Origin: Streptosporangiaceae bacterium
Lineage (GTDB): Bacteria; Actinomycetota; Actinomycetes; Streptosporangiales; Streptosporangiaceae
Direction of reading: 5' to 3'
Assembly: GCA_025934635.1 (NCBI GenBank)
Contig: JAICWX010000107.1
Coordinates: forward strand, 1-25,277
DNA length: 25,277 nt
Part shown: piece by piece, positions 7,991 through 16,562 of the stretch
How positions within the stretch are numbered: the first letter of the stretch is position 1
Layout: the number at the start of each line of letters is the position of its first letter
The notes under the pieces: model-generated
What the model was told of the DNA's origin: nothing
The model's input: the letters and a program-made list of their open reading frames with translations, nothing else
Database searches by the model: none
Program-made: the position numbers and the translations under genes

Positions 7991-8956
7991 TCAGACCACC
8001 CGGCCCGTCCGGATCACGGTGAGCAAGGCACCGGCGGCGAGCAGCGCGAGAGCCACGGCGATGAACGCGCCGGCCAGCGGCAGCGGCTGGTGGGTGACGG
8101 TGAGCCGCAGGTTGATGGACGAGGCGATCCCGTTGAGCTCGCTCGCGTCCGAAGCGGGATGGTAGGTGCCGCCGGCGGTCTGCGAGATCGACCGCAGGGC
8201 GGCGGCGTTGAGCGCGGTGAACAGGTGAAAGCCCTGGACCTGGACGGTAGTGCCCGCGGCGGTGCCGACCCCGACGGTGTCGATGTGCACGCCGGCCTTC
8301 TCGGCCACGGTGGCCGCCGCGGTGGCGCCGGCATCGGGGCCGGTGCTGGTCTCGGCCCCGTTCTGCCCGTCGGACAGGAGCACGATCGTGGCCGACGGCC
8401 AGTAGCCGATGTCCGGCGCGCTGCCGTCGCGGCGCAGGGCGACCGTCTTGTGCGTGATCGCGGCGAGCGAGGCGAGGATGGCGTCGCCCAGCGAGGTGCC
8501 GCCGCTGGCCTTCAGCCGGCGGACCGCGGCCGCGGCGGTGGCGTGATTGGCCGTGGGCAGCGCGGCTTCGAGGCCGCCCTGCTCGAACGCGACGACGCCG
8601 ATGTCCACCGTGCCCGGCTGGGCGCTGATGAACGACAGGGCCGCCTGCTTGGCGGCGGCCAGGCGGCTGGGCGCCACGTCGGTGGCGGCCATGCTGCCGG
8701 AGACATCCATGGCGAGGATGACGGTGCCGGAGGCCCGGGACACCGGGACGGTCGCCGTCGGGCCGGCCACCGCGATCGCGAGCACCGCGAGCCCGCCGAT
8801 GGTGAACCACACGCCGCCGTTCCGGGCCCGGCCGCCCACCACCCCGGCGGCCGACAGCACCGCCGCCCGCCGCCGGCCGACGACGATCGCGGCCCCGGCC
8901 AGGCCCGCGGCGACCAGCAGGCCGACGGCCAGGAGAACGGGATCGGCGAAGGTCAC
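7991..8956 (-). CDS. membrane-anchored VWA-domain protein (second copy in operon)
   Basis: A paralogue-like partner of the following gene with the same plan: membrane segments at 8-27 and 50-65, a VWA domain at about 78-290, and a C-terminal hydrophobic helix at about 297-316. MIDAS residues are complete: DVSGS (D84, S86, S88), the Thr of GGTSLGDAI, and the Asp of VLLSDGQNG. Such pairs of VWA proteins probably form a membrane complex fed by the MoxR ATPase. The start is GTG and overlaps the stop of the DUF58 gene by four bases (GTGA). It abuts the next VWA gene exactly. Unlike its neighbour it lacks the Gly-rich insert. Confidence 0.88.
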   Translation of the reverse strand: MTFADPVLLAVGLLVAAGLAGAAIVVGRRRAAVLSAAGVVGGRARNGGVWFTIGGLAVLAIAVAGPTATVPVSRASGTVILAMDVSGSMAATDVAPSRLAAAKQAALSFISAQPGTVDIGVVAFEQGGLEAALPTANHATAAAAVRRLKASGGTSLGDAILASLAAITHKTVALRRDGSAPDIGYWPSATIVLLSDGQNGAETSTGPDAGATAAATVAEKAGVHIDTVGVGTAAGTTVQVQGFHLFTALNAAALRSISQTAGGTYHPASDASELNGIASSINLRLTVTHQPLPLAGAFIAVALALLAAGALLTVIRTGRVV

Positions 8957-9921
8957 GCGCGCCTGCGCCTAGTGTGCTCGACGACCTCGATCAGCGCCCG
9001 GGCCAGGTCGGCGTCGGTGCCGATGCGGTGCACCGGCACCCCGGCCCGGCGCATGCCGGCCGCCAGCCGGGCGTCGCGGTCGTCGACGCCCGCGCGGAGC
9101 CGGGCGCGCAGCAGCGGGTCGGAGGAGTCGACGACCAGCTGCTCGCCGGTCTCGGCGTCTTCGACGACGACCAGGCCGACGTCGGGCAGTTCGTCGTCGG
9201 CGGTGTCGGTGACGCGCAGGGCGACCACCTCGTGCCGGGGCACCAGGCGCAGCAGTGACCGCCCCCAGTCGCCGTCGCCGATGAAGTCGGAGATGACGAT
9301 GATGAGGGCGCGGCGCCTGGCGAGTTTGGCCACCGCGTCGAGCATCGCCGCCAGGTCGGTCGTGCTGCCCCGGCGGCCGGCGGCCTTGGTGTTCCTGAAA
9401 CGGGACTTCCTGGCGCTGGCGGCCCCGGCTTGGACGGTGCGGGCGCCAGTGGTCCGGTTGCCAGTGGTCCGGGCGAGCTCGGCGGCGATGCGGAGCGCGT
9501 GCCGGCGGCCGGTGCCGGGCGGCACGGCGCGCACCGCCCCGGTGTCGTAGAACAGCGCGCCGACGCGGTTCCCGCCCCGGCCGAACAGCCGGGCGAGCAC
9601 CAGGGCGAGCTCACCGAGCACGTCGTCCTTGCCGCGCCCCGGCGGCCCCACCGTCATCGACGCCGACCGGTCGAGCACCAGCCACGCGGTGAGCTCGCGG
9701 TCCTCGGTGAACACGCGGAGCTGCGGCTCGTTCAGCCGGGCGGTGACGTTCCAGTCGATGTGCCGCGCGTCGTCGCCCTCGGTGTACTCGCGCAACCCGA
9801 CCAGGTCGGTCCCGCTGCCCCGGTGCGCGGTCCGGTAGTCGCCGCCCGCCAGCCGCCCGTCGAGGCGGTGGATGACCCGCCACTCGAGGCGGGCCAGCAG
9901 GCGTTCCGGCGTCGTGCGCAT
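8953..9921 (-). CDS. DUF58 domain-containing protein
   Basis: The DUF58 signature is clear: LVGLREYTEGDDARHIDWN (40-58), then LRVFTEDRE and a degenerate VWA core LVLDRSASM (81-89), whose DxSxS metal motif is kept, with VISDFIGDGDWG later. No membrane segment is seen, so it is likely a cytoplasmic adaptor between the MoxR ATPase and the membrane VWA proteins. A basic, low-complexity insert (about residues 150-187, rich in Arg, Thr, Ala and Gly) interrupts the VWA-like domain. The ATG lies two bases after the MoxR stop, and its stop overlaps the next gene by four bases. Confidence 0.93.
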   Translation of the reverse strand: MRTTPERLLARLEWRVIHRLDGRLAGGDYRTAHRGSGTDLVGLREYTEGDDARHIDWNVTARLNEPQLRVFTEDRELTAWLVLDRSASMTVGPPGRGKDDVLGELALVLARLFGRGGNRVGALFYDTGAVRAVPPGTGRRHALRIAAELARTTGNRTTGARTVQAGAASARKSRFRNTKAAGRRGSTTDLAAMLDAVAKLARRRALIIVISDFIGDGDWGRSLLRLVPRHEVVALRVTDTADDELPDVGLVVVEDAETGEQLVVDSSDPLLRARLRAGVDDRDARLAAGMRRAGVPVHRIGTDADLARALIEVVEHTRRRRA

Positions 9922-9923
9922 CG

Positions 9924-10903
<980 letters not shown>

Positions 10904-10907
<4 letters not shown>

Positions 10908-11704
10908 ATCTGCGGTCCCTTTCCTGGTCCCTGGCCGCTCGCGCCGCCGAGCGCGGCGCCGATGGGCTCGGCGAACCCGATGCCGGCGAACGCGTCCTGG
11001 CCGTCGGGCGTGGCGATGGAGACGACGATGCCGACGACCAGACCGCGCATGTCGAGCAGCGGGCCGCCCGAACTGCCGGGGTTGACCGACGCGTCGAACT
11101 GGATGAGCCCGGAGAACTTGCCGTTGCTGGTGTTCGCGGTCCGCTCCAGGCCGGAGACCACCCCGGTGGAGACGCTGTCGGTCAGGCCGAGCGGGTTGCC
11201 GATGGCGACCACCGACGCGCCCACCCCGGCCGCCCCGCCGACGGTGGCGGGCACGACGACCTGGGGCAGCCTGGCCGGGATGAGCTCGGCGACGTCCAGC
11301 TTCGGGTCGGCGCCGGCCACCGCCGCGGTCGTCGTGGTGCCGTCGGCGAACGTGACCGTGATGGTGCCGCCGCCGGCCACGACGTGATTGGCGGTCAGGA
11401 TCAGGCCGCTGTCGGCCACGATGACGCCGCTGCCGAGGTCGTGACCGGTCTGGACGGTCACCACGGACGGCGCGACCCGCTGGTAGATGCCCGGCACGGT
11501 CAGGCTCGGGCTGGCCGTCGGGGAGGGCTTGGGCGCCGCCGCCTTGACCGCGGGGGGCGCGGTGACGAGCCGGGTGGCGAGGACGGCGATCACGCCGAGC
11601 AGGACGGCCGCGGCCAGGGTCCCGGCGACGAGCCAGCGGCGCGCGATCCGGACGCCGGGCGCACGGGATCCGGCGCTGTCGCCGCCGCCAGGCCCGCGCT
11701 CCAT
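10904..11704 (-). CDS. membrane-anchored trypsin-like (S1C/HtrA-type) serine protease without PDZ
   Basis: First gene of the MoxR operon. An Arg-flanked membrane segment (about 24-46) and a Pro/Ala/Ser spacer precede a chymotrypsin-fold protease of HtrA type. The triad is visible: H107 in LTANHVV, D137 in DPKLDVAEL, S212 in NPGSSGGPLLD, with the HtrA-like IGNPLGL loop between. The protein ends with a short Gly-rich tail after GIGFAEPI; there is no PDZ domain, so its length (266) is short for DegP and nearer to single-domain actinobacterial proteases. Being outside the membrane next to the two VWA proteins, it may process or quality-control the client of the MoxR system; that is inference. No strong SD precedes the ATG. 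Confidence 0.9.
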
Positions 11705-11781
11705 GAGCTCACGTTATGTAAAAGAGATAAGAAAAGGCTAGGCAAACGCCCAGAAAGCCTGGAAGAGGGCAAGCGTGATGC

Positions 11782-11805
11782 CGGGGGTCATTCACGGCAC
11801 CCCCG
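11782..11805 (-). terminator. hairpin after the RNA methyltransferase gene
   Basis: A perfect 7-bp G/C stem (CGGGGGT and ACCCCCG) with a 10-nt loop lies 25 nt beyond the methyltransferase stop and before the protease operon on the same strand. An overlapping alternative stem at 11801-11814 is possible. It would end the upstream minus-strand transcript. Confidence 0.45.
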
Positions 11806-11829
11806 CCCGGGGGCCGGGAAAAATCAAGA

Positions 11830-12672
11830 TCATTCGGCCGAACGAGCCTGGTCCCCGCCCACCAGCACATGGCACGCGATCGCGGCCGCGGCCACCACGT
11901 TGAGCGAGTCCACCCCGGCCGCCAGGGCGCCCGCCTGCATCGGGATCCGGACCGCCTGATCGGCCTCGTGCAGCCAGCGGGACGACAGGCCGTCGCCCTC
12001 GGTACCGAGCATCAGGGCAATCCTTTGGGTGCTCTGGTCGCGGCCGGCCGCCGCCGCGATCAGCGGCGCGGCCGTGGGGTCCGGGGTCAGCGCGAGCAGC
12101 CGGAAGCCGGCCTTCCTGAGGCCGGCCAGGCCGTCGTACCACCCGGTCATCCGGGCGTAGGGAATGGCGAACACCGCGCCCATCGAGACCTTCACCGACC
12201 GCCGGTAGAGCGGGTCGGCGCACCGCGGCGACAGGAAGATGGCGTCCACGCCGAGCGCGGCCGCGCACCGGAAGATGGCCCCGACGTTGGCGTGGTCGAC
12301 GAGGTCCTCAAGGACGATGACCTTCCGGGCGGTAGCGGCCAGTGTCCCGGTCGCCGGGAGGGGCTTGCGGTGCAGGGAGGCCAGCGCCCCGCGGTGAACG
12401 CGGTACCCGGTGAGGCGTTCGGCGGTCTCGTCGGAGACGACGTACACCGGGGCTTTCGTGGCGGGCAGGGCTTCGAGGTCGCCGAGCCTGCGTTCGGCCA
12501 GCAGGATGGAGCGCACCGGGTAGCCGGCCGCCACCGCCCGGCTGATGACCTTGGTTCCCTCCGCGATGAACAGCCCCTGCGCGGACTCCAGGTGAGTGCG
12601 CAGCTCCATGTCCGTCAGCCGCGCGTAGTCCGCCAGCCGGGGATCGGTCACATCGGTTACCAGCTCCCGCAT
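11830..12672 (-). CDS. SpoU/TrmH-family RNA 2'-O-ribose methyltransferase
   Basis: Two-domain SPOUT enzyme that transfers methyl from SAM to a ribose 2'-OH of rRNA or tRNA. The N-terminal substrate-binding domain (about 1-105) has the family's DPRLADYARLTD and GLFIAEGTKVI. The SPOUT knot (115-275) carries all three motifs: DHANVGAIFR (N129, R135), LGTEGDGLS (222-230), and IPM followed by SLNV (243-259). The IPM to SLNV distance is longer than usual because of an Ala/Gly-rich loop. Which RNA position it modifies cannot be read from sequence. It starts 14 nt after the metallopeptidase-like gene, and a GAGGGG runs up against the ATG, so the two are probably co-transcribed. Confidence 0.9.
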   Translation of the reverse strand: MRELVTDVTDPRLADYARLTDMELRTHLESAQGLFIAEGTKVISRAVAAGYPVRSILLAERRLGDLEALPATKAPVYVVSDETAERLTGYRVHRGALASLHRKPLPATGTLAATARKVIVLEDLVDHANVGAIFRCAAALGVDAIFLSPRCADPLYRRSVKVSMGAVFAIPYARMTGWYDGLAGLRKAGFRLLALTPDPTAAPLIAAAAGRDQSTQRIALMLGTEGDGLSSRWLHEADQAVRIPMQAGALAAGVDSLNVVAAAAIACHVLVGGDQARSAE

Positions 12673-12686
12673 CCCCTCAGGGTGCC

Positions 12687-13979
12687 CTAGCCCACCGGGT
12701 CGAGGTCTGCCCAGGTGAGGAATTCGGCCATCTCCTTAACGAGCGAGGGCCGGTCGTACACGACGATGCCGTCGATGTACGCCGCGAGAGCGGGGAAATC
12801 GGTGCGCCCGCTGCTGGACAGGTACGAGCAGATCCGGTCGATGGCGGTTGTCGCCGCCGCCGTCGGCTTGGATGTCGACTCGCCCTGCCGCACGGTGATC
12901 TGCGCCGTGCCGTCCTCCTGCACCGTCAGGCTGTCCTCCCGCGCGAACGTCAGCGTCGTGTGGCGCTGGACGAGGGGCATCACCGCCTCCATCGCCGCGA
13001 ACAGCGCCTTGAACACCGCCATGGCCACCTCATCCCCGACCTTCATGGAGTCGAGGCGGATCAGCTCGGCGACCGGCTTCAGGCCCGGGCCCTTACTGGT
13101 CAGGTCATTGGCGCGAACCCAGGCCCTGGTCACCTTGAACCGCAGCACCAGCAGGGCCTTGGCCTGGGTGCTGCCGCTGGCCGGCACGTCGGCAAGGTCG
13201 GGCGAGAAGAACCGCGCCGCGAGATGCTCGAAATGCGCGGCGTTCCGCGGGGCGAGCTTCGCCGGGAGCAGGTGAAACAGGCCGCCCGGACGGTAGGCGT
13301 AATCCACCGTCGGATTTCCGATCAGATGCGAGGCCTCGTGCACCAGGGACGTGGCGAGGTCGTACAGGTCAGGGTCATTGAAGGCCTTCGGCCGGATCCT
13401 GATATACCCGCCCGCCGGGGTTGCGCTGGCCAGGGCCTTCATCGTCTCGGGCAGGTTGGCGAGGACGAATCCGGCTCGGTCCCCGATAGTGGCGGACGAG
13501 GTCTCCCCCAGCAGCTTCGTCAGGACCGCGGCGATCTCGCCGAGCTGCTGCCGCGCGGCCGGCTCGTTGCCGATACCGAAAACGTTCGCGACGAGGGTGT
13601 CCTTCGCCTGGGTGACTGAGCAGGCCATCGCGACGGCCGTCTTGAGCTGTCCGAACCTCTTCGCGCCGAAGGCCTCCTCGCCGCCGGCGGTCGCAGGCTT
13701 GGGGACGGCGACGTCGACCTTGCGCTCCAGCTCATTGGCGGCGGCGACGTTCTTTCTCAGCTGCTGGCGCCGGTTCGGCTCGCCCAGCGGGGCGAGATCC
13801 GCCTGCCAGTCGCGCTGCGCCGCGGTGACCTGGCCGGCCAGGGCGGCCGCTCCGGGTGGCGGGCCCGCCGCCTTCGCCAGCCGGGCGGCGAGATCGCCGA
13901 GCTGCTGCCGGGCCAGGATCACGAAGGCCCGTTCTAGGTCATTATCGGCATAGTTGGGAGGGACATCCGGCAATGGCAT
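12687..13979 (-). CDS. putative aspzincin-like (M35-type) zinc metallopeptidase, unassigned family
   Basis: A 430-residue protein I cannot place by full-length similarity. Its middle has ATSLVHEASHLIG (zinc HExxH: H214, E215, H218) followed by NPTVDYAYRPG, where D226 sits where aspzincins (deuterolysin, M35) keep their third ligand in a GTxDxxYG motif. About 20 residues on, NAAHFEHLAARF resembles the M35 NADxYxxF helix. This combination supports a gluzincin-to-aspzincin type active site. The N-terminal 190 residues are helical with possible coiled-coil stretches; the C-terminal 150 contain a beta patch (LTVQEDGTAQITVRQG). No signal peptide or membrane helix is seen. A TTG at 14015 gives 12 more residues; I prefer the ATG at 13979, although neither has a good SD. 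It heads a unit with the RNA methyltransferase. Confidence 0.6.
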   Translation of the reverse strand: MPLPDVPPNYADNDLERAFVILARQQLGDLAARLAKAAGPPPGAAALAGQVTAAQRDWQADLAPLGEPNRRQQLRKNVAAANELERKVDVAVPKPATAGGEEAFGAKRFGQLKTAVAMACSVTQAKDTLVANVFGIGNEPAARQQLGEIAAVLTKLLGETSSATIGDRAGFVLANLPETMKALASATPAGGYIRIRPKAFNDPDLYDLATSLVHEASHLIGNPTVDYAYRPGGLFHLLPAKLAPRNAAHFEHLAARFFSPDLADVPASGSTQAKALLVLRFKVTRAWVRANDLTSKGPGLKPVAELIRLDSMKVGDEVAMAVFKALFAAMEAVMPLVQRHTTLTFAREDSLTVQEDGTAQITVRQGESTSKPTAAATTAIDRICSYLSSSGRTDFPALAAYIDGIVVYDRPSLVKEMAEFLTWADLDPVG

Positions 13980-14044
13980 AGGTTCAGTGTGGCCGAACAG
14001 ACCCGCGGGCAGCAACGACGCCCGGTGACAGTGAGCAGGTGCTG

Positions 14045-14656
14045 ATGGCGGCGGGTCCCGCGGTGAACAGGGCCGCCGTCACCGCTCAGATGGCCGCCTT
14101 CCGGCGTATCGGCATCACGCGACCCGGCCTGCGGGCCGCTTCGGTGGCGGTGTGCATCCTCCTGCAGCAGGACGTACCGTGCCTGCTGCTGACCCGGCGG
14201 GCAGCCGGCCTGCGGAAACATCCCGGGCAGTGGGCGCTGCCCGGCGGAAGCCGCGAGCCCGGTGAGTCCGCCGGGGACGCGGCGCTGAGGGAGCTGCGCG
14301 AGGAAACCGGCGTGACCGCCGGGGCCGGCGATGTCCTGGGCACTCTCGATGACTACGCCACCCGGTCCGGCTTCCTCATCACTCCCGTGGTGGTGTGGGG
14401 CGGCCCGGCCGGGCCGCTGGTCAGGCAGGTCTCGGAGGTGGCCCGGATCCACGTGATCCCGCTGGCCGACTTCGACCGCCCGCCCGAGCTGCTGCGCATC
14501 CCCCAATCGCCCGCGCTGGTCCTGCGCCTGCCGCTGCTCGACGACCACGTGTACGCCCCGACCGGCGCCATCATCCACCAGTTCTGCCAGCTGGCGCTGC
14601 ACGGCCTGACCACCCGGGTCGCCCACTTCGAGCAGCCCGTATTCGCCTGGCGATAA
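14045..14656 (+). CDS. Nudix hydrolase, CoA-pyrophosphatase type
   Basis: The Nudix box is perfect: G, five residues, E, seven residues, RELREETGV (about residues 68-90). Immediately before it lies the NuCoA signature, [20 protein letters not shown] (47-66), which marks enzymes splitting CoA or acyl-CoA to 3',5'-ADP and 4'-phosphopantetheine, as in the NudL/PCD1 group. The protein is the usual length (203). A GTG at 14039 gives two more residues, but the ATG at 14045 has an AGG five bases upstream. It is divergent from the aspzincin-like gene with a short shared promoter region, and faces the acyl-CoA synthetase gene across the micro-ORF unit. Control of CoA-ester levels is a reasonable role. 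Confidence 0.92.
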   Translation: MAAGPAVNRAAVTAQMAAFRRIGITRPGLRAASVAVCILLQQDVPCLLLTRRAAGLRKHPGQWALPGGSREPGESAGDAALRELREETGVTAGAGDVLGTLDDYATRSGFLITPVVVWGGPAGPLVRQVSEVARIHVIPLADFDRPPELLRIPQSPALVLRLPLLDDHVYAPTGAIIHQFCQLALHGLTTRVAHFEQPVFAWR

Positions 14657-14661
14657 ATGCG

Positions 14662-14691
14662 TTGCCGCACGTCGGCGGCCAGTCCTACACT
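14662..14691 (+). promoter_or_regulatory. candidate promoter of the micro-ORF, overlapped by a palindrome
   Basis: TTGCCG (14662-14667), an 18-nt spacer and TACACT (14686-14691) fit a vegetative actinobacterial promoter, 52 nt before the micro-ORF ATG. A perfect 9-bp inverted repeat (14675-14683 with 14689-14697, loop CCTAC) covers the -10 region. The repeat may be an operator, or a terminator of the Nudix gene that ends 18 nt upstream; in the latter case the promoter call would weaken. Confidence 0.5.
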
Positions 14692-14742
14692 GGCCGCGCC
14701 GCGGCAAGACATGTCCTCTGGATCAGGAAGGAGGTACTCGCG

Positions 14743-14784
14743 ATGTTCGCTCATCGTCAGACGCCTCCGGAGATTGCTCGCTAG
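14743..14784 (+). CDS. 13-codon micro-ORF with strong SD (leader peptide or microprotein)
   Basis: The reading frame encodes MFAHRQTPPEIAR and stops at TAG. It has the best ribosome site in the neighbourhood: AAGGAGG (14728-14734), eight bases before the ATG. A candidate promoter lies upstream and a long hairpin starts 22 nt after the stop, so the whole transcript would be about 150 nt. The frame is also open far upstream inside the Nudix gene, but no other start has an SD. CCTCC within the ORF (14764-14768) could pair with GGAGG of the SD and autoregulate it. No downstream gene on this strand follows before 16563, so classic attenuation of a neighbour is unlikely. I do not recognise the peptide; it could also be a small RNA with incidental coding. 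Confidence 0.5.
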   Translation: MFAHRQTPPEIAR

Positions 14785-14806
14785 CAGTCCTGGAGACGCA
14801 CTGCGG

Positions 14807-14850
14807 GGCACCCTCAGGAACCTGGCGTCAGCCAGTCCTGAGGGTGCCTT
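14807..14850. terminator. long hairpin terminator, probably bidirectional
   Basis: GGCACCCTCAGGA (14807-14819) pairs perfectly with 14836-14848, and inside it CTGGC/GCCAG closes a GTCA tetraloop, leaving only a two-base bulge: 18 bp in all. TTT follows on the plus strand. It ends the micro-ORF transcript on plus and lies directly beyond the stop of the acyl-CoA synthetase on minus. Confidence 0.85.
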
Positions 14851-16401
14851 TCACACGATGCGGCTGCGGGATCGGCCCCAGTAGGCGTCCCGGAGGGGCT
14901 TCTTGTAGAGCTTGCCGGTCGGGAGGCGGGGAAGCTCGCTGGTGAAGTCGATCGTCCGGGGGCATTTGAGGTGGGCGAGGTGCTCGCGGCAGAACGCGAT
15001 CAGCTCGGCGGCGGCCTCCGGTCCGGGATCGGTGCCGGGCATGAGCTGGACGACGGCCTTGACTTCCTCACCAAGATCATCGTTCGGGACGCCGAAGACG
15101 GCGGCGTCGGCGACCTTGGGGTGGGTGACGAGGAGGTTCTCGCACTCCTGGGGATAGATGTTGACGCCGCCCGAGATGATCATGAAGGTGGCCCGGTCGG
15201 TGAGGTACAGGTAGCCGTCATCGTCGAGGTAGCCGACGTCGCCGACGGTGACCATCGACCCGTCGGGCGAGGTCGACTCGGCCGTCTTCTCCACGTCGTC
15301 GAAGTAGCGGAACGGCGACCCCGGCCTGAACCACAGCGTGCCGGGCGTACCCGCCGGGACCGCCTGGAGGGACTCGTCCAGGATGTGCAGCTCGCCGAGC
15401 ACCACCTTGCCGACGGTGCCGGGATGGGCCAGCCATTCGGCACTGTCGCAGGCCGAGAAGCCGACAGCCTCGGTCGAGGCGTAGTACTCCAGCAGGACCG
15501 GTCCCCACCACTCGATCATCTGCTGCTTGACCGGCACCGGGCACGGGGCGGCGGCGTGGACGGCGACCTCGAGCGAGGACAGGTCATACCGGCCGCGCAC
15601 CTCGTCGGGCAGCTTCAGCATCCGGCTGAACATCGTCGGGACGAGCTGGCTGTGCGTCACCCGGTAGCGTTCGACCAGCCGCAGGTACTCCTCGGGATCG
15701 AACTTCTCCATGATGACCACGGTCCCGCCGTGCCGGATGGCCAGGCTCACCGCGGCCTGCGGGGCCGAGTGATACAGCGGGGCCGGCGACAGGTAGGTCA
15801 TCCCGTCCCGGTACCGCCACAGCCGGGACAGGAAGCCGAACAGCGGGAGCTGGTCACCGGGCGGGATGTCGTCCAGGGGCCGCATGATGCCCTTGGGCCG
15901 GCCGGTCGTGCCCGACGAGTACAGCATCGGCGTGCCCAGGGATTCGTCGCCGATCGGCGTGCCCGGGAAGGCGCTGGTCGCCTCCGCGAAGTCCGCGAAG
16001 ATGCCGTCGTCGCCGGTGCCGTCCACGATCAGCCCGGACGTCAGCCCCGGGCAGTCGCGCGCCGCCGCCAGGGCCACCTCCCGGCCCGCCCGGGAGGTGA
16101 TCAGCAGCTTGGCGGTGCTGTTGTTCAGGATGTAGGCCAGCTCCGGCGCGGTCAGGTAGGAGTTGACGCACGTGTAGTACAGGCCCGCCCGCTCCCCCGC
16201 CCCGCAGGCCTCCAGGTACCGGCTGTTGTTCTCCATGAAGATCGCATAGTGATCCAGCCGGCCAAGCCCCCGGGCCCGCAGCAGATGCGCCAGCCGGTTG
16301 GTCCGCGTCTCGTACTCGGCGTAGGAGACGCTTTCGCCGGTCGCGGCCATGACGAACGCGGGCTGATCAGCGCGCTCACGAGCATGCGGGCCTGGGTACA
16401 C
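14851..16401 (-). CDS. AMP-dependent acyl-CoA synthetase (FadD-like)
   Basis: Adenylate-forming ligase activating a carboxylic acid to acyl-AMP and then acyl-CoA. Core motifs are all present: A3 LYSSGTTGRPKGI (160-172), A5 YYASTEAVGF (307-315), A7 VGDVGYLDDDGYLYLTDR (386-403), hinge region then IISGGVNIYPQECE, and the catalytic lysine K497 in PTGKLYKK. At 516 residues it has full family length. Sequences such as YLSPAPLYHSAP are typical of actinobacterial FadD/cyclohexanecarboxylate-type ligases; the substrate is unknown. The start is GTG with a GGGGGA SD. It is divergent from the barrel/AttH/kinase genes, which suggests a joint role in handling a lipid or hydrophobic compound. Confidence 0.93.
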   Translation of the reverse strand: MYPGPHARERADQPAFVMAATGESVSYAEYETRTNRLAHLLRARGLGRLDHYAIFMENNSRYLEACGAGERAGLYYTCVNSYLTAPELAYILNNSTAKLLITSRAGREVALAAARDCPGLTSGLIVDGTGDDGIFADFAEATSAFPGTPIGDESLGTPMLYSSGTTGRPKGIMRPLDDIPPGDQLPLFGFLSRLWRYRDGMTYLSPAPLYHSAPQAAVSLAIRHGGTVVIMEKFDPEEYLRLVERYRVTHSQLVPTMFSRMLKLPDEVRGRYDLSSLEVAVHAAAPCPVPVKQQMIEWWGPVLLEYYASTEAVGFSACDSAEWLAHPGTVGKVVLGELHILDESLQAVPAGTPGTLWFRPGSPFRYFDDVEKTAESTSPDGSMVTVGDVGYLDDDGYLYLTDRATFMIISGGVNIYPQECENLLVTHPKVADAAVFGVPNDDLGEEVKAVVQLMPGTDPGPEAAAELIAFCREHLAHLKCPRTIDFTSELPRLPTGKLYKKPLRDAYWGRSRSRIV

Positions 16402-16562
16402 CGGATTCCCCCTTCGCGCCGGGAGTTCGCCACCTACCGTAATCCCGCGCGCCCCAGCCGTCGAGAACTACCTATCGTGCTCTGTATCAAGGACGCGGCA
16501 GGACTTCTCTGGTCTCATTGGGGAGTTGTCGGCAGTGTCTACTGATCCTTGAGGGAGTCATC

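Noticed and set aside
7034..9550. 838-codon plus-strand frame opposite the VWA and DUF58 genes
   Set aside because: It spans three coupled genes with MIDAS motifs on the minus strand; its product is low-complexity Arg/Gly/Ala sequence.
14971..16545. 524-codon plus-strand frame opposite the acyl-CoA synthetase
   Set aside because: Antisense shadow; all adenylate-forming motifs lie on the minus strand.
16518..16562. Earlier ATG 15 codons upstream of the barrel-protein start
   Set aside because: No SD precedes it, whereas 16563 has GAGGGA at good spacing.
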